64,000 nt of DNA from contig CP154954.1 of assembly GCA_039621445.1 (NCBI GenBank), positions 36,751,703 through 36,815,702 on the forward strand. The letters run 5' to 3'. The DNA comes from Euglena gracilis (lineage: Eukaryota; Euglenida; Euglenophyceae; Euglenales). Shown one piece after another: positions 9,951-19,663 of the stretch; position 1 is the first letter of the stretch; each line of letters starts with the position of its first letter. Below the pieces are notes generated by a model. The model worked only from the letters and a program-made list of their open reading frames with translations. It was not told where the DNA came from and did not search any database. The translations under genes were made by a program, and so were the position numbers.

Positions 9951-10560
9951 ACACTCACAATGGTTTTATAAAAATAAATTTGCAATAATGCATGTTGGGC
10001 CAGCCCTCATTTGGCGAGGGCTGCAATCCCCACAACACCCACAAGTCGCCTAGCGGTTTGTTAGTTGTTTTTATTTTCTTTGCTTTTAGTTGTTCCCCAC
10101 CCCAAATGCAAACCCCCAAACTTCCCCCCCCCCCCCCCCCCCCGCCCCCGAAGGCTTTTTGTTGAACCCCGGTGCAAACAATTGATTGAGTGAATCCACA
10201 TGAAATGAGGACAATTACCTCTTTTTACCACTTTTTTTAATTGCACCAAAAGCTGCCCCCAGACCAGCAAAGCAAAACCTGCAGGGTTTGAATGGAACTC
10301 CACTCCCTGAATTTCATGGATTCCTTTTAAGACCAGGGGTCGACCCCCCCATCACAGCACCATTGGTGCCACCAGTGCGGAAGGAAATTTTTGACCAAAA
10401 AAATCGGTGCCCTTGAGAAGAATGCTCGACAGGGTTGTGTCCAGTACAACAGTACACCCCCAAATCAACGACTGGGGGGGGGTCTGGACCCTTGCTTTTG
10501 GTGGGGGGGTTTGGGCTGCAGCCTGAGTATCATAATTGAGGGGTGGGTGATTGCCCCGCA
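9950..10560. other. Spacer, no recognised gene
   Basis: Mixed sequence with a C-run of about 20 near 10,123-10,143. I saw no clear paralogue elsewhere in the window for most of it, and no convincing open frame on either strand. Confidence 0.4.
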
Positions 10561-11193
10561 TTTTCAGGTCGACCTCTCAGCACGCGGGCGGCCACTGCAC
10601 CCTGCTCCCCCGGCAATACAATATGGTCCGGGACAATGCGCGCGCACGTGCAAACATTCTGGGTTACGAGAACATGTGGTCACCATTAAAACAGAAGATC
10701 AGAAATTCAGGTGAACTGAGTTTTTTTATTATTTTTGAATGGTCGTGATTTTCAGGAAAAATTCTGGAAAAAAATGGAATACATGCAAGTATATTAAGTA
10801 TAATAAGAATAATGAATACGTCTTTTGTAGGTATTAATGGGTTAATCTGACAGGAAATCTTTTCATTGCATTCTCCTCTGGCTGGGGACAACTTTGGTCG
10901 GTGTTTTGGTGAGGCATCTGCCAGTTTTTTTTTTCCCTTGGTTGCGGGGGTGAGCAGGGGGTTGGCACTCAGCCCCATCTCCAGTCCACCTCGGAGCCAT
11001 GGTGCTGCTGCTGCTGCCATCGCCAACCGAGCACCCGTTCCCCACCCGCCAACTCAGGGCCCCCTGCTCCCACCCGGCAGCTCACCGGTGCTGGGTTTCC
11101 CTCTTCCAACCCGTGGACGCTTGTACCACACCCCCAGGAGTGTGCACCGAATGTGTGCGATGGACACGTGTGGGGGCATATGATGGTGGAGTG
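10560..11193. repeat. Dispersed repeat R copy 3 and following spacer
   Basis: CAGGTCGACCTCTCAGCACG, GGCGGCCACTGCACCC and GCGCACGTGCAAACATTCTGG match repeat R at 1,330 and 2,950. From 10,700 to 10,860 the sequence is AT-rich and unmatched. From 10,870 to 11,190 it is GC-richer with no recognised gene. Confidence 0.45.
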
Positions 11194-11647
11194 CAGGGGG
11201 GGGGAAAATGCGTTTCGCATTTTTTCGCATTTTTGCGCATTTTTTCAAATTTTCCAAAAATGCGCATTTTTGCGCATTTTTTCGCATTTTTTGCGCATTT
11301 TTTCGTTTTTTTTTTGGCGCATTTTTTTGCTTTTTGGCACATTTTTTCGTGATTTTCCAAAAATTTCGCATTTTTTGAGCATTTTTGCAATTTTTTGCAA
11401 AAATTCGAAATTTTCGACTTTTTTTGAAACTTACATTTTCCTCATTATTCTACATAATTTCTTCAAATTTGGTGCCATTTTTGCATGTTTTTTGGTAAAT
11501 TTTGCATTTTCGTGATTTTTGCGCATTTTTTCTCGGATTTTGCACATTTTTGCGCATTTTTTCCAAAAATGCGCATTTTTTGCGCATTTTTTTGCGCATT
11601 TTTGCGCATTTTTTCCGAGGCCGGGCGAGCGCATTTCCCCCCCCCCT
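11194..11647. mobile_element. S: short element whose interior is a GCGCATTTTT simple array
   Basis: Begins CAGGGGGGGGAAAATGCG and ends CGCATTTCCCCCCCCCT(G), a near-perfect inverted repeat. Identical GTGGAGTG lies at 11,186-11,193 and 11,648-11,655. The exact right boundary is ambiguous by one base because a G is shared by the terminus and the duplication. The interior is almost wholly degenerate GCGCATTTTT / AAAAATGCGC, so it reads as Phe/His/Ala/Arg low-complexity protein in several frames, which is not evidence of a gene. Confidence 0.82.
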
Positions 11648-11655
11648 GTGGAGTG

Positions 11656-12064
11656 GAATGGAAGCATGCTTTTCCCCCTCCTCAACCCGGCGAACCCGGC
11701 ATGGTATGAGCAGGGGTCACTGAAGGGATCCGGCAGGCGGCAGCGAAGGCACGGGTGGTAGGCGCAGGGCGTGCGCAGGGGCATATGCGAAGCAGCACCT
11801 CTGCACACCTCTCGCCGCAAACCGCTCAGGTGTGCACTGCTGGATTGGCGGGAACACACACGAAGAGAAGTGTCGCGCTTGACTTCAGTCAAAAATGGCA
11901 GGATGGAAACAAGGAAGGCGGTGGAGCGCATGGATTCGAAGTTTCCAAAGGCATTATATTTTGCTTTTCATCCTCACCATGCAATTGTTCGATGTAGGTT
12001 CTTTTTTCATTCGGGGGGCAAGGGGTGACTGGTTTTTTCTGAAACTGGATTGCAGTATGGTGTG
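11656..12064. other. Spacer between S and A1, no gene seen
   Basis: Continues the host sequence interrupted by S. It contains GGCAGGCGGCAGCGAAGGC, similar to the GGCAGCGGCGGCCAGG core of family H. A plus-strand frame of about 80 codons (11,755-11,997) has no recognised motif and no conserved paralogue. Confidence 0.4.
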
Positions 12065-12342
12065 CAGGCTTCTTTTTAAGTCAGCAGACCCCCCCCCCCC
12101 CCCGGGGGGGGAGGGGGGTGGGTGGGTGGGTCCGGGCCGGACCCCCCCCCCGGGGGGGGTCCCGCGCCGGAGGCGCTGGGTATACCTTTTCGGCGCGAAG
12201 CGCCGAAAATTTTTGAAAATTGCCTTTAACGGGCCCGATTTTGGGTGAGTCCCCGCCCCCCCCCCCTGGGGGTTCCGCGCCACCCTGGGTGGGTGGGGGG
12301 GACCCCCCCCGCCCCCCCCCCGGGGGCTTAAAAAGAAGCCTG
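12065..12342. mobile_element. A1: non-autonomous element, TIR CAGGCTTCTTTTTAAG, perfect 8-bp TSD
   Basis: The left end CAGGCTTCTTTTTAAG and right end CTTAAAAAGAAGCCTG are perfect 16-bp inverted repeats. ATGGTGTG flanks both sides (12,057-12,064 and 12,343-12,350). Interior order: C/G-tract hairpin, GGTGGGTGGGTCCGGGCCGG, GCGCCGGAGGCGCTGGGTAT, a TTTTCGGCGCGAAGCGCCGAAAA palindrome, AATTGCCTTTAACGGGCCCG, a second C/G-tract hairpin. The interior matches A2 at 36,565 closely, so copying was relatively recent. Confidence 0.93.
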
Positions 12343-12790
12343 ATGGTGTGTTTTCCCTCATTATTTTGCATCTTTGCCCACCGGTACATTCAGGTTCTCT
12401 CCACCATGAAGTTCGACTTCGACGTGTCTGCTGCCCATGCCAGCCCAGCACCCACCCCCACCTGCCTGCCCAGTGCCCGATGCTACCTCAACAGTTGTGC
12501 ATGTTGTTCGCAGATCGCAGATGTGCATGTTTTTGGCAAACGCTCGCGCGCGCACACACAGACACACACACACACACACACACACAATGAAGGTTCAGCG
12601 TCCAACGCACGGCACATGCAGTCCACCAGGGTTCGCATTTTTTCCCCAGTTGGGTATGTTGCCAAGGAGCACTGAAGGCAGCGGCAACCACAGGAGCGCA
12701 GAAGCAGCAGCAACAGGAGCGCAGGAGCAGCAGCGCCTCCGGCCTGGCGTCCCCATCATTTTGGGGTTGGTTTGATTTAGCAGAGGTGTG
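12343..12790. repeat. Family H copy 1 with (CA)n
   Basis: Contains the CATTCAGGTTCTCTCCACCATGAAG start-word and, at about 12,553-12,586, a (CA)n run, then a CACATGCAG word and GGAGCGCAGAAGCAGCAGC-type tail. The same series defines family H at 32,330, 37,690, 46,740, 50,394 and 55,690. No frame is conserved between copies. Confidence 0.55.
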
Positions 12791-13080
12791 GTGAAGGCTA
12801 CAACGGGTTGGGCCAGCGGTTAATTTAAAGAAATTTATCACCAAGATGCAGGGGGGGGGCACATTTTTTTTGTCTTTTGAAAACGCCACCGATCCCTCAG
12901 TTTGTACCATCCCACCGATGCCCTCGGGGCAGGTGAATTTGGTGTGTTCATAGAGAAGCCATGTGGCTTGTTCCTGTTGCCAATTTCCTGTGAAATTTCC
13001 TGTGAAATTTGTTCTCAGTTTTGTGATATTTGATTTTCATTTTTAAGATTTGTGAAAATTTTTTGATTTTTTCCCATGTG
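12790..13080. other. Spacer, nothing recognised
   Basis: AT-rich, with short repeats of TTTCCTGTGAAATT near 12,985-13,010. No gene or transposon boundary was identified. Confidence 0.4.
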
Positions 13081-13900
13081 GGCGGGGTTGCAGCCTGCCC
13101 ATATGCCTCCCCACCACCAGACACATGATGTCCCGAGGCATTTATGATCCCCAGCCAGACAATGGGTGAAAGGTGGTTAGTGGTGGCCAATGGTCAACTG
13201 CTTCTGGCCGTGTTCTTGGCCTGCTTTCCTGCTCTTTCTGCCCTTCTTCCTTCGTTCACCCTGGCCACCTCCTTTTGACGCGGTCTTGCGTCGTTCTGCA
13301 GCGCTTCAGCAGCTTTGAAGCAGTTTTGCCACCTTGGACCTGTCTTGAGGGCTTTGGTCTTGCACTTGCTGTGGTTCAGCTTTGGCTGCTTTGGACCTCT
13401 TTCCGCTTCGCAGTGGCCATCTTGGCCACATTGGGCCCTGCTCACCGTGCTTTGGCTGCAAAGGCAGCCAAAAGGTTTGCTTTGGCCAGCTTGAGTTTCT
13501 ACCAGTGCTCTATCTGCTCCTCACATCTTGTGCCTGTTTTCTTTGGCCACCCTGTTTGTTTCTTGGGTCGTGCCAGAAACAAGGCCATTGTATGAGGTTT
13601 AGGTTCAGGCATTGGATGATAAGTGCCTCGCCATGCCATGCATTTGATTTGATCCACTGACCAATGTTGATGTTGTCTCCTGATGTTTGGTGGTGGGTGG
13701 CATTGGGCCTGGGCAGACAATGCCGGCTGTGTTGACACACCACATCTGTTTTGTGTTTTTTTTTTGCAGCAACACACTTCCAGAACAGAGCAGTTGGTTC
13801 CACCAGAACCCAACCCCCAGTGGGAAAGAACCTCTAAGTGGTGGCTGTGTGCTTAGTCTGGGCGCGCTTTTTTTTCAGTCTAATTAGTTCAAGTGCCCCC
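13080..13900. repeat. Dispersed family Q, copy 1
   Basis: Left word: GCCCATATGCC...CCACCAGACACATGATGTCCCG (13,094-13,137). Right word: CTGATGTTTGGTGGTGGGTGGCATTGGGCC (about 13,680-13,710). Equivalent words bracket the sequence at 3,790/4,998, 34,158/34,640, 51,421/51,935 and 56,610/57,110. Between them is plus-strand TTTGGCC/GCTTTGG-rich sequence giving a 140-residue hydrophobic open frame (13,173-13,595). Composition rather than motif explains that frame, and it is not conserved in the other copies. Confidence 0.55.
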
Positions 13901-15010
13901 CCCCCCCCCTCCCCGTGCGATGAAATGGACCCCTCCTCTGTGGGGACTGAACCAAAGGGTTGGCCGTCCGTTTTGGTGGGGCAGCATGGGTTGAAGCCGT
14001 ACACAGAGAAACAGGCACCAATGCTTTGCACTCTGGGATGGGCAACACCGGGGTCGCCAGAAGGCAGCCCCGCCGCAGCCGCTGGCAGAGTGGCGGAGGC
14101 GGGCGGGCCGGAGCAGCATGCGCCCAGCCGCGACGGCGAAGATGAGGCGTGCGCGTGTGGGGAGGTGTTTGGGTTTCCGTGTGAGGAGTTTTTTTTTTGT
14201 GGGGGGCTGGACTCCCCCCTCCGCTCCGGAATTTTTTTGGGTGTTTTTTGGCCTAAATCCATTGCTTTTGAGGCAGTTTTCCCTCGGTGTCTCCAGAGCA
14301 ACCGACTCCCCCCAGGTGGGGGGAGGGTGGGAAATGAGTGATTGGTTTTGAAAAGTGGCTGACCGGTTTTTTTTTCTGAAGTGGATGGTGACCTCGTTTC
14401 AAATGAACGACAGTTTTTTGAACATCATTCTGGTCTCCCCGTGAGCCCCTGCAAATTGTCGGCACTTGACAGTGAAATTTTTTTTAAAAAAGGCCCAGCA
14501 TATATTTTTCCTCCAAAAAAAGGGAAATCGTTTTGATGGGCAGGCAGTCATTGGTTGGGCTGCGGCCAGCTGTGGCCCAACCAAAACCGCAATCTTATCA
14601 AAATTTTCGAGTTTGTTGGGCTTCACTTGGCATTCTTTCATTCTCTATCCTTGCCAATTCTTCTTTTTGCTGAAACGGAGGGCCTCACTTTCAGGGGGGT
14701 GTGGCTGTGCATGTGTTTGAATGTGTCTTTGATGGTGCCCCCCCCCCACCGTTCATCTCCCCATTCTCCTCTCCCCCTCAGGGCTTCTCATACGCCCCTG
14801 CCACACTCGACGGACCGTTCTTCCCAGAGAAGGTGTGGCACTGCTGTTATGCGGCCAAGGAGTGCTGACCTCACAAATGGCAGGCGTTTTCCTTTTGAGG
14901 GCGATGCCAGTTGTGTGTTGCCCTGCTTGTTGGCCAAAGGAGCGGTTCGGCAGTCCAGGGCTCTAACAGGTGGGGAGAAGGGCCACTGGAGGCACCAATT
15001 CATCCCGAAA
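13900..15010. other. Mixed spacer, no gene supported
   Basis: Overlapping open frames on both strands at 13,834-14,341 show no recognisable domain. The GCAGCCCCGCCGCAGCCGCTGG core near 14,050-14,110 recalls similar GC-rich cores at 5,190 and 33,760. Near 14,790-14,960 is sequence without a visible paralogue. Confidence 0.4.
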
Positions 15011-16200
15011 AATTCCTGAAGTTTGCAATTCGGGGGTGTGGTTCCGGTAATAATGGGGTTTCCATGACGGGGAACCCAGCTTGGTCCCTGGGGCGGGCAC
15101 CCCCCCAGGCACCTCTCACCACCCTTGGCATTTTGCCATTTCGGCCCAAGATTTTTCCAGTGTGGAAAATGCTTTGCATTGATGATGTGGTTTTCTTTGA
15201 GAAGTTTGGTTGATCAATTTGGGACCCCCAGTTAATCGCGGTTAATTGTTTATTCCCCGCTTTGGCCACCCTCTGTGGGGGTCCAGGCAGCACCTCTTTC
15301 CCAGCCGGTTCTCAAATTGGTGTGAAATCCAATTTTCAGTAGTGGGTATGCCTGATTTTGGAAAAAAATTTTCCACATCTTGGGTTCGGTCGATTTGGCG
15401 ACCGAAAATGTGGTGTTCCCCCGCTGGTCCAAACCACCCCCTGTGCATGTGACGCTCCTTCCGCACCTTCTGCAGATCCATTGCAAGAAATGATGATTCA
15501 TTGAGATTGAGCAATCACCATGCTTCGGACGAAACCTGATTTTGAAACAATTGAATATTTGGAAGACGATGACGCAGATTCGGATGACGGTTGTTATGAA
15601 GGTGATGTCTCTCACCACGTCAAAAGGGACAATATTGAGTGTTTTTGATTCAGCAAAAAAAGGCACGAGGTTTGTCGAAAATCGAAAACAACCAACCAAT
15701 TTTGTTTTACCAATTTTTTGACACCCATTTTATTTTTGCCAGTCAATGGGAACCAAAATGTTGTAAAATGTGACACAAAGCTTTTGAAGCAGCCCTCGTT
15801 GGGGAACAATTGGAAAAGGGCAACCCTGTGTTGGGGGATGCAAACAGGGAATTGGCAATCGGTGAATTGGATGAAATACTGGATCATTTTTTGAAATGTG
15901 AGATTCAGGCAAGCTTTCCAGGAAAAGAACAGGAAAGATGTGTTTTAGAGAATTGGGAATGCCATCCACCACAAAGGTGTGTGTGCTTGACCACAAGCAT
16001 TTGAGTGGGGTATTTGAAATTCGATCGAAGGTTGGAGACAAAGGGGGGGGGGCTGGGGTGCGCTCTTGCCCAGGATGAGAGGTCAGCAAACCCCGAATTG
16101 ACCCCCGCCAGTTTGCAATTGGGGGACATTTGTTCAAACGGTTCCGGCAACAATGGGGTTTTTGGGGGGTGGGGAACCCAGCCGACCTGTTCCCGGGGGC
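15010..16200 (+). pseudogene. Block J copy 3: longest relic coding-like segment
   Basis: This is the fullest copy. The CACCTTCTGCAG acceptor-like word is near 15,465-15,476. The plus-strand frame reads PDFETIEYLEDDDADSDD, then YEGDVSHHVKRDNIECF and a stop (15,535-15,645). A second stretch reads NGNQNVVKCDTKLLKQPSLG (about 15,745-15,805). A third open stretch (15,810-16,004) includes ELAIGELDEILDHFLKCEIQ, matched by IGELDDILDHF at about 7,660-7,700. The pieces lie in different frames, as expected for a decayed or intron-bearing gene. Protein family not recognised; a transposon-encoded protein is possible but unproven. Confidence 0.5.
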
Positions 16201-16201
16201 C

Positions 16202-16330
16202 AAGCACCTATAGCTAAAATGGCCTAAAATGGCCTGAAATGGCTTTTTGACCCCCTGTAGGTGGGGGTCCATAAAATGGCTGCCTAAAATGGCCTAAAAT
16301 GGCCTAAAATGGCCTAAAATGGGAAAATTT
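16202..16330. repeat. 10-bp minisatellite TAAAATGGCC, array 1
   Basis: Tandem TAAAATGGCC units follow the word AAGCACCTATAGC, broken by TTTTTGACCCCCTGTAGGTGGGGGTCC, then resume and end in AAAATGGGAAAATTTTTGTTGCACAACAA. The same architecture, including the broken middle, recurs at 60,196-60,365, so the whole 130-170 bp composite was copied, not only the tandem unit. Confidence 0.85.
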
Positions 16331-16980
16331 TTGTTGCACAACAATTTATTTAATTTAAACCACAAATAATCACGCCGAAAGATCAAATGACCTAAACAAC
16401 CACAAACAATTATGAATGAGATTCTCTCTTGTTTATGAACGTCTTCAGAGGGTTTTCTTTCTAGAGTTAAGTTTCTCCAAGGGGGAAACCAAACACGGAG
16501 AAGAGAGTTTTGCCCTTTGATCTCTGCAATCGCCAAACAGGGCCCAAAATGGCTAAAACAATGCCAAAATCAAATTGAATTTCACCAGGCAACAGTATCA
16601 AATTTGGCGTTGGACCGAAAATCCCCAAATGCTGTCTGAGGTTGGGGGTGGGTTATGGCGGGGGTCTCTTATATTTGGTGGGAGGTTCAGGCTTGGGAGT
16701 CAATCTGCAGTTACCAACTTTGTATGCATGACCCCCCCAGCGTTTGGCTCTCCTCCTCCTTCCATGCAAACATGGTTCCTTAATTTGTGTGTCTTGGCCC
16801 CCCATTTTTTTTCAAAAACTTTGGCCTTTTTTTGTGCAAAGCCTGCTGGAAGTTTGACACTCGTGCAAATTTACTCTCTCATCATCACGTCATAGTGGCC
16901 TGTGAAATGCCCGACAAAAAAAAGTCTCCACTCATTACCCTCAATTACCCCACCTTCTCGAGTTAAACCCCTCAAAATTG
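16330..16980. other. AT-rich spacer, no gene seen
   Basis: About 16,350-16,560 is AT-rich and G/C-tract-free, unlike the rest of the window. I found no open frame with a recognisable domain. It ends at the target site of F1. Confidence 0.4.
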
Positions 16981-17293
16981 GGTATTTATCTGTTATCGCA
17001 CGACATACCCCCCCCCCCTTTCGGTTATCGCACGACGCCTTATTTTTAGGTTTTATAGGGTTATTTGAAGGAATAGGGTTAGGTGCGCACATGCAATGTT
17101 GCGCTACATGGCCACGTTGCGCTACATGGCCATGTTGCGCTACATGGCCATGTAGCGCAACGTGGCCATGTAGCGCAACGTAGCATGTGCGCACCTAACC
17201 CTATTCCTTTAAATAACCCTAAATAACCCCAAAAAAGGGTGTAGTGCGATAACCGAAAGGGGGGGGTATGTCGTGCGATAACAGATAAGTACC
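16981..17293. mobile_element. F1: near-perfect palindromic foldback element, perfect 8-bp TSD
   Basis: Left arm GGTATTTATCTGTTATCGC..., right arm ...GCGATAACAGATAAGTACC. The arms pair over about 150 bp each, around a centre of repeated TTGCGCTACATGGCCATG near 17,130-17,160. CAAAATTG flanks both sides (16,973-16,980 and 17,294-17,301). The arms include CGGTTATCGCACGAC and AATAGGGTTAGGTGCGCAC. The short open frames (17,079-17,318 minus, 16,902-17,183 plus) mirror each other because the DNA is a palindrome. Confidence 0.92.
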
Positions 17294-17301
17294 CAAAATT
17301 G

Positions 17302-17680
17302 CTCCACACACAACACACAACCTGAAACTTTGGGAAACATAGATTTTGGACCAGATGGGAAAAATATAAGCCACGTGCAGACAGTGAAGATGAATTATTC
17401 CCCAGAAAAGTCAGAAACTTCTTTTTTCGAAATCCCTTAAAATGGTATAGATTTCACAAAATACAAAAAAACTGGACGCTTTTTTGGCAGCACAAAATAA
17501 AATCTTTTAATATTTGTCCAAAATTTTTTTCCTGAAAATTTTTCATTGCCATAAATTCTTACTGTTCAGAATTCCTCTATGGGGATGAATTAAGATTTGT
17601 TGAGCTTCCCGTGGTTTTGATCTAGTTCTCATGAATTTTGCATGCTTTTTTGGATGTACATTACTCATTACTGATTCCAA
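17302..17680. repeat. Spacer with paralogue at 62,640-62,810
   Basis: About 17,525-17,670 aligns with 62,650-62,810: CTGAAAATTTT..., GTGGTTTTGATC and TTTGCATGCTTTTTTGGATGTACATT. On the minus strand both read NVHPKKHAK(F/I)M and a similar SKP(R/W)E stretch. This may be a remnant of a coding sequence or simply a DNA repeat; the pair alone cannot decide. Confidence 0.45.
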
Positions 17681-17991
17681 TCCAATCAAAATCCAATTTT
17701 CAGCAGTAGGTATGCCTGATTTTTGGAAAATTTTTTCCATACCTTGGGTTCGGTCAATTTGGCAACCGAAAATGTGGTGTTCCGCCACTGGTCCAAACCA
17801 CACCCTATGCATGTGACGCTGCTTCCGCACCTTCTGCAGATCCATTGCAAGAAATGATGATTCATTGAGATTGAGCAATCACCATGCTTCGGACGAAACC
17901 TGATTTCGAAACAATTGAATATCTGCAAGGCGATGACGCAGATTCAGACGACGATTGTTATGAAGGTGCTGTCTCTCACCAGCAAAATGCT
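17680..17991 (+). pseudogene. Block J copy 4: relic coding-like segment, truncated
   Basis: Reads PDFETIEYLQGDDADSDDD and CYEGAVSHQQN in one plus-strand frame (about 17,884-17,990), closely matching copy 3; several of the differences are synonymous. It stops abruptly where element K1 begins. Upstream it has the CAATTTGGCAACCGAAAATGTGGTG and CACCTTCTGCAG words common to all copies. Confidence 0.5.
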
Positions 17992-18100
17992 TACCTCCCC
18001 CCCCCCATGCCTAATGAACACCCTTGCCCAATGAACAGGGGGTGTTCGGACCGTCTAGATTGTCACCTTAGTGTTCATTGGGCTTGGGGAGGGGGAGGTA
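17992..18100. mobile_element. K1: short element with TACCTCC ends
   Basis: The left end TACCTCC(C)n...ATGCCTAATGAACACC pairs with the right end GTGTTCATTGGGCTTGGGG...GGAGGTA. The interior is GGACCGTCTAGATTGTCACC. K2 at 50,801 is the same element with a second GGACCGTC(A)AGATTGTCACC copy and about 75 bp between them, so K1 looks like a deletion between direct repeats. No clean target duplication was found. Confidence 0.7.
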
Positions 18101-18585
18101 CAATTTTGGGCGTCAATCGGGGGGGGGGGGGCATGGCGGCGTGATTTTCGGGGCCAGATTGCCTCAATGCCAGGAAATGGGGTGCGCCAAAACGCCCCAC
18201 CAGCCCCCGGGACCAGGTCAGCTGGGTTCCCCACCCCCCTAAACCCCAGAATCAGCCGAGCCACTGCTGGTCACCACCCCACAATCGCAAAAGTTTGCCT
18301 TTGTGTAATTTGGGACCATCTGTGTGACGTCAAAAGGCAGGGTTTTTGGTTCGTGAAGGAACAGGGTCAGGGTTAGTGTCAGAGACCCAGTCCGGGGGAT
18401 GGTGGCACGTTTTGGCACCCCGCATTTCTTGGCATTCAATCTGGCTTTGAAAACCACGCCTCCCGCCCCCCTTTCAACAGCTGAAAATTTTCAATATTTT
18501 GCAATTCGGGGGGTTGAGCAGCGCTGTATCCCCCCAAAATCTGACATTTTTTTGAATCAATCGGGGCATGCTGTGTGTCAAAACG
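18100..18585. repeat. Satellite-like unit and shared dispersed block
   Basis: About 18,110-18,250 is one satellite monomer. About 18,250-18,480 is the CCACAATCGCAAAAGTTTGCC...TTCGTGAAGGAACAGGG block shared with 9,500-9,700 and 30,990-31,200. It ends in TGTGTCAAAACG, the satellite junction into which G2 inserted. Confidence 0.65.
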
Positions 18586-18866
18586 GGTACTTGTCTGTTA
18601 GTCGATCCACGGCAAAACAGGTCGATCCACACCTATTTTGGCCTACTTTGGGTCACTGATGTATTTTAGGTCACTGGAAAGCACATAACAGGGTCAGAAG
18701 ATACGGCTGGTGTCGACACAGGGTCTAGAGAGTTAGGGTCAGGGTCAGGGTCAGGGTTTAGGGTTAGGGTTCTGGGTTCGGGTTTGGGTTTAGGGTTGGG
18801 TTTTGGTTTAGGTAAACCCTAACCCTAACCGTAACCCTTACCCAAAACCCAAAACCCTAACCGTAA

Positions 18867-19054
18867 CCCCCCCCCCCCTAGTCGTACGACCACCCCTCAT
18901 TTACGACCACCCCCCAGCCACAGGTTGCAGGTCATGGGGGTGTTATGACCACCTCCCCCGGTCACAGGTTGCAGGTTATGGGGGTGTTACGACCACCCCC
19001 CCCCCCCCGGTCACAGGTTGCAGGAACCCGGTCGTACGACTAGGGGAGGGGGGG
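18867..19054. mobile_element. D1: short element, CTAGTCGTACGACC ends, nested in G2
   Basis: Starts C-run then TAGTCGTACGACCACC and ends GGTCGTACGACTAGGGGAGG. The interior has two copies of GGTCACAGGTTGCAGG(T/A) with GGGGGTGTTA(C/T)GACCACC. D2 at 35,302 is the same element. It lies in telomere-like sequence, so a target duplication cannot be told from the repeat itself (TAACCGTAA before, TAACCCTAA after). Confidence 0.75.
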
Positions 19055-19256
19055 TAACCCTAAACCGTGACCCTAACCCTTACTCTCTAGACAACCCTCT
19101 CTGTGCCGACACCAGCCGTATCTTCTGACCCTTTTTTTTGTGCTTTCCCTGTCCATTAGTGACCCAAAGAGGGCCAAAAATAGGGTTAGGGATAGGGTTA
19201 GGGAAAGGGTTAGGGTTATGGTCACATTGCCCTAACCCTAAACCTAACCCTAACTC

Positions 19257-19491
19257 GGTACTTGTTCGGTAAGGGACCGCCAGTGAAATTTCTCTAAGTC
19301 GGTTATCATGGGGTTAATTGAAGGAGTAGGGTTAGGTGCGCACAAGGCCATTTTGCGCTACATGGCCATGTTGCGCAACATGGCCATGTAGCGCAAAATG
19401 GGCATGTGCGCACCTAACCCTACTCCTTCAATAACCCTAAAAATTCCGACTTAGAGAAATTTCACTGGCGGTCCTTTACCGAACAAGTACC
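19257..19491. mobile_element. F2: palindromic foldback nested in G2, perfect 8-bp TSD
   Basis: The arms GGTACTTGTTCGGTAAGGGACC and its inverted copy differ at only a few positions; CCGCCAGTGAAATTTCTC is common to both. CCTAACTC flanks both sides (19,249-19,256 and 19,492-19,499). The central GGTTAGGTGCGCAC...TTGCGCTACATGGCCATG core is shared with F1, whose outer arms are different, so the two share a core but not their tips. Confidence 0.92.
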
Positions 19492-19663
19492 CCTAACTCT
19501 GCAGACCCTGTGCCGACACCAGCCGTATCTTCTGACCCTGTTTTGTGCTTTCCCTGTCCCTCAGTGACCCAAAGTAGGCCAAAAATAGGAGTAGGCCAAA
19601 AATAGGTGTGGATCGACTAACAGACTTGATGCACTGCCGTGGATCGACTGACAGACAAGTACC

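Larger units (their letters stand above)
18586..19663. mobile_element. G2: telomere-repeat foldback element with nested insertions
   Basis: The ends GGTACTTGTCTGTTAGTCG and its inverted copy (CAGTCG variant) continue ATCCACGGCA. The flanks are TCAAAACG (18,578-18,585) and CCAAAACG (19,664-19,671), 7 of 8 identical; CCAAAACG is the normal satellite sequence at that point, so the target was satellite DNA. The arms also share AGAAGATACGGCTGGTGTCG and GTGACCCAAAGT(A). The middle has TTAGGG-like tracts that flip to CCCTAA at about 18,813 and again near 19,220. D1 and F2 are inserted inside. Without them the element is about 650 bp. Confidence 0.88.

Noticed and set aside
13173-13595. Plus-strand 140-codon hydrophobic frame as a membrane protein
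   Set aside because: Leu/Val/Phe richness follows from CTTTGG/TTGGCC-rich DNA. The other family Q copies do not preserve the frame.
18858-19063. Target duplication TAACCGTAA/TAACCCTAA around D1
   Set aside because: The surrounding DNA is telomere-like with a 6-bp period, so such a match is expected by chance. D2 shows none.
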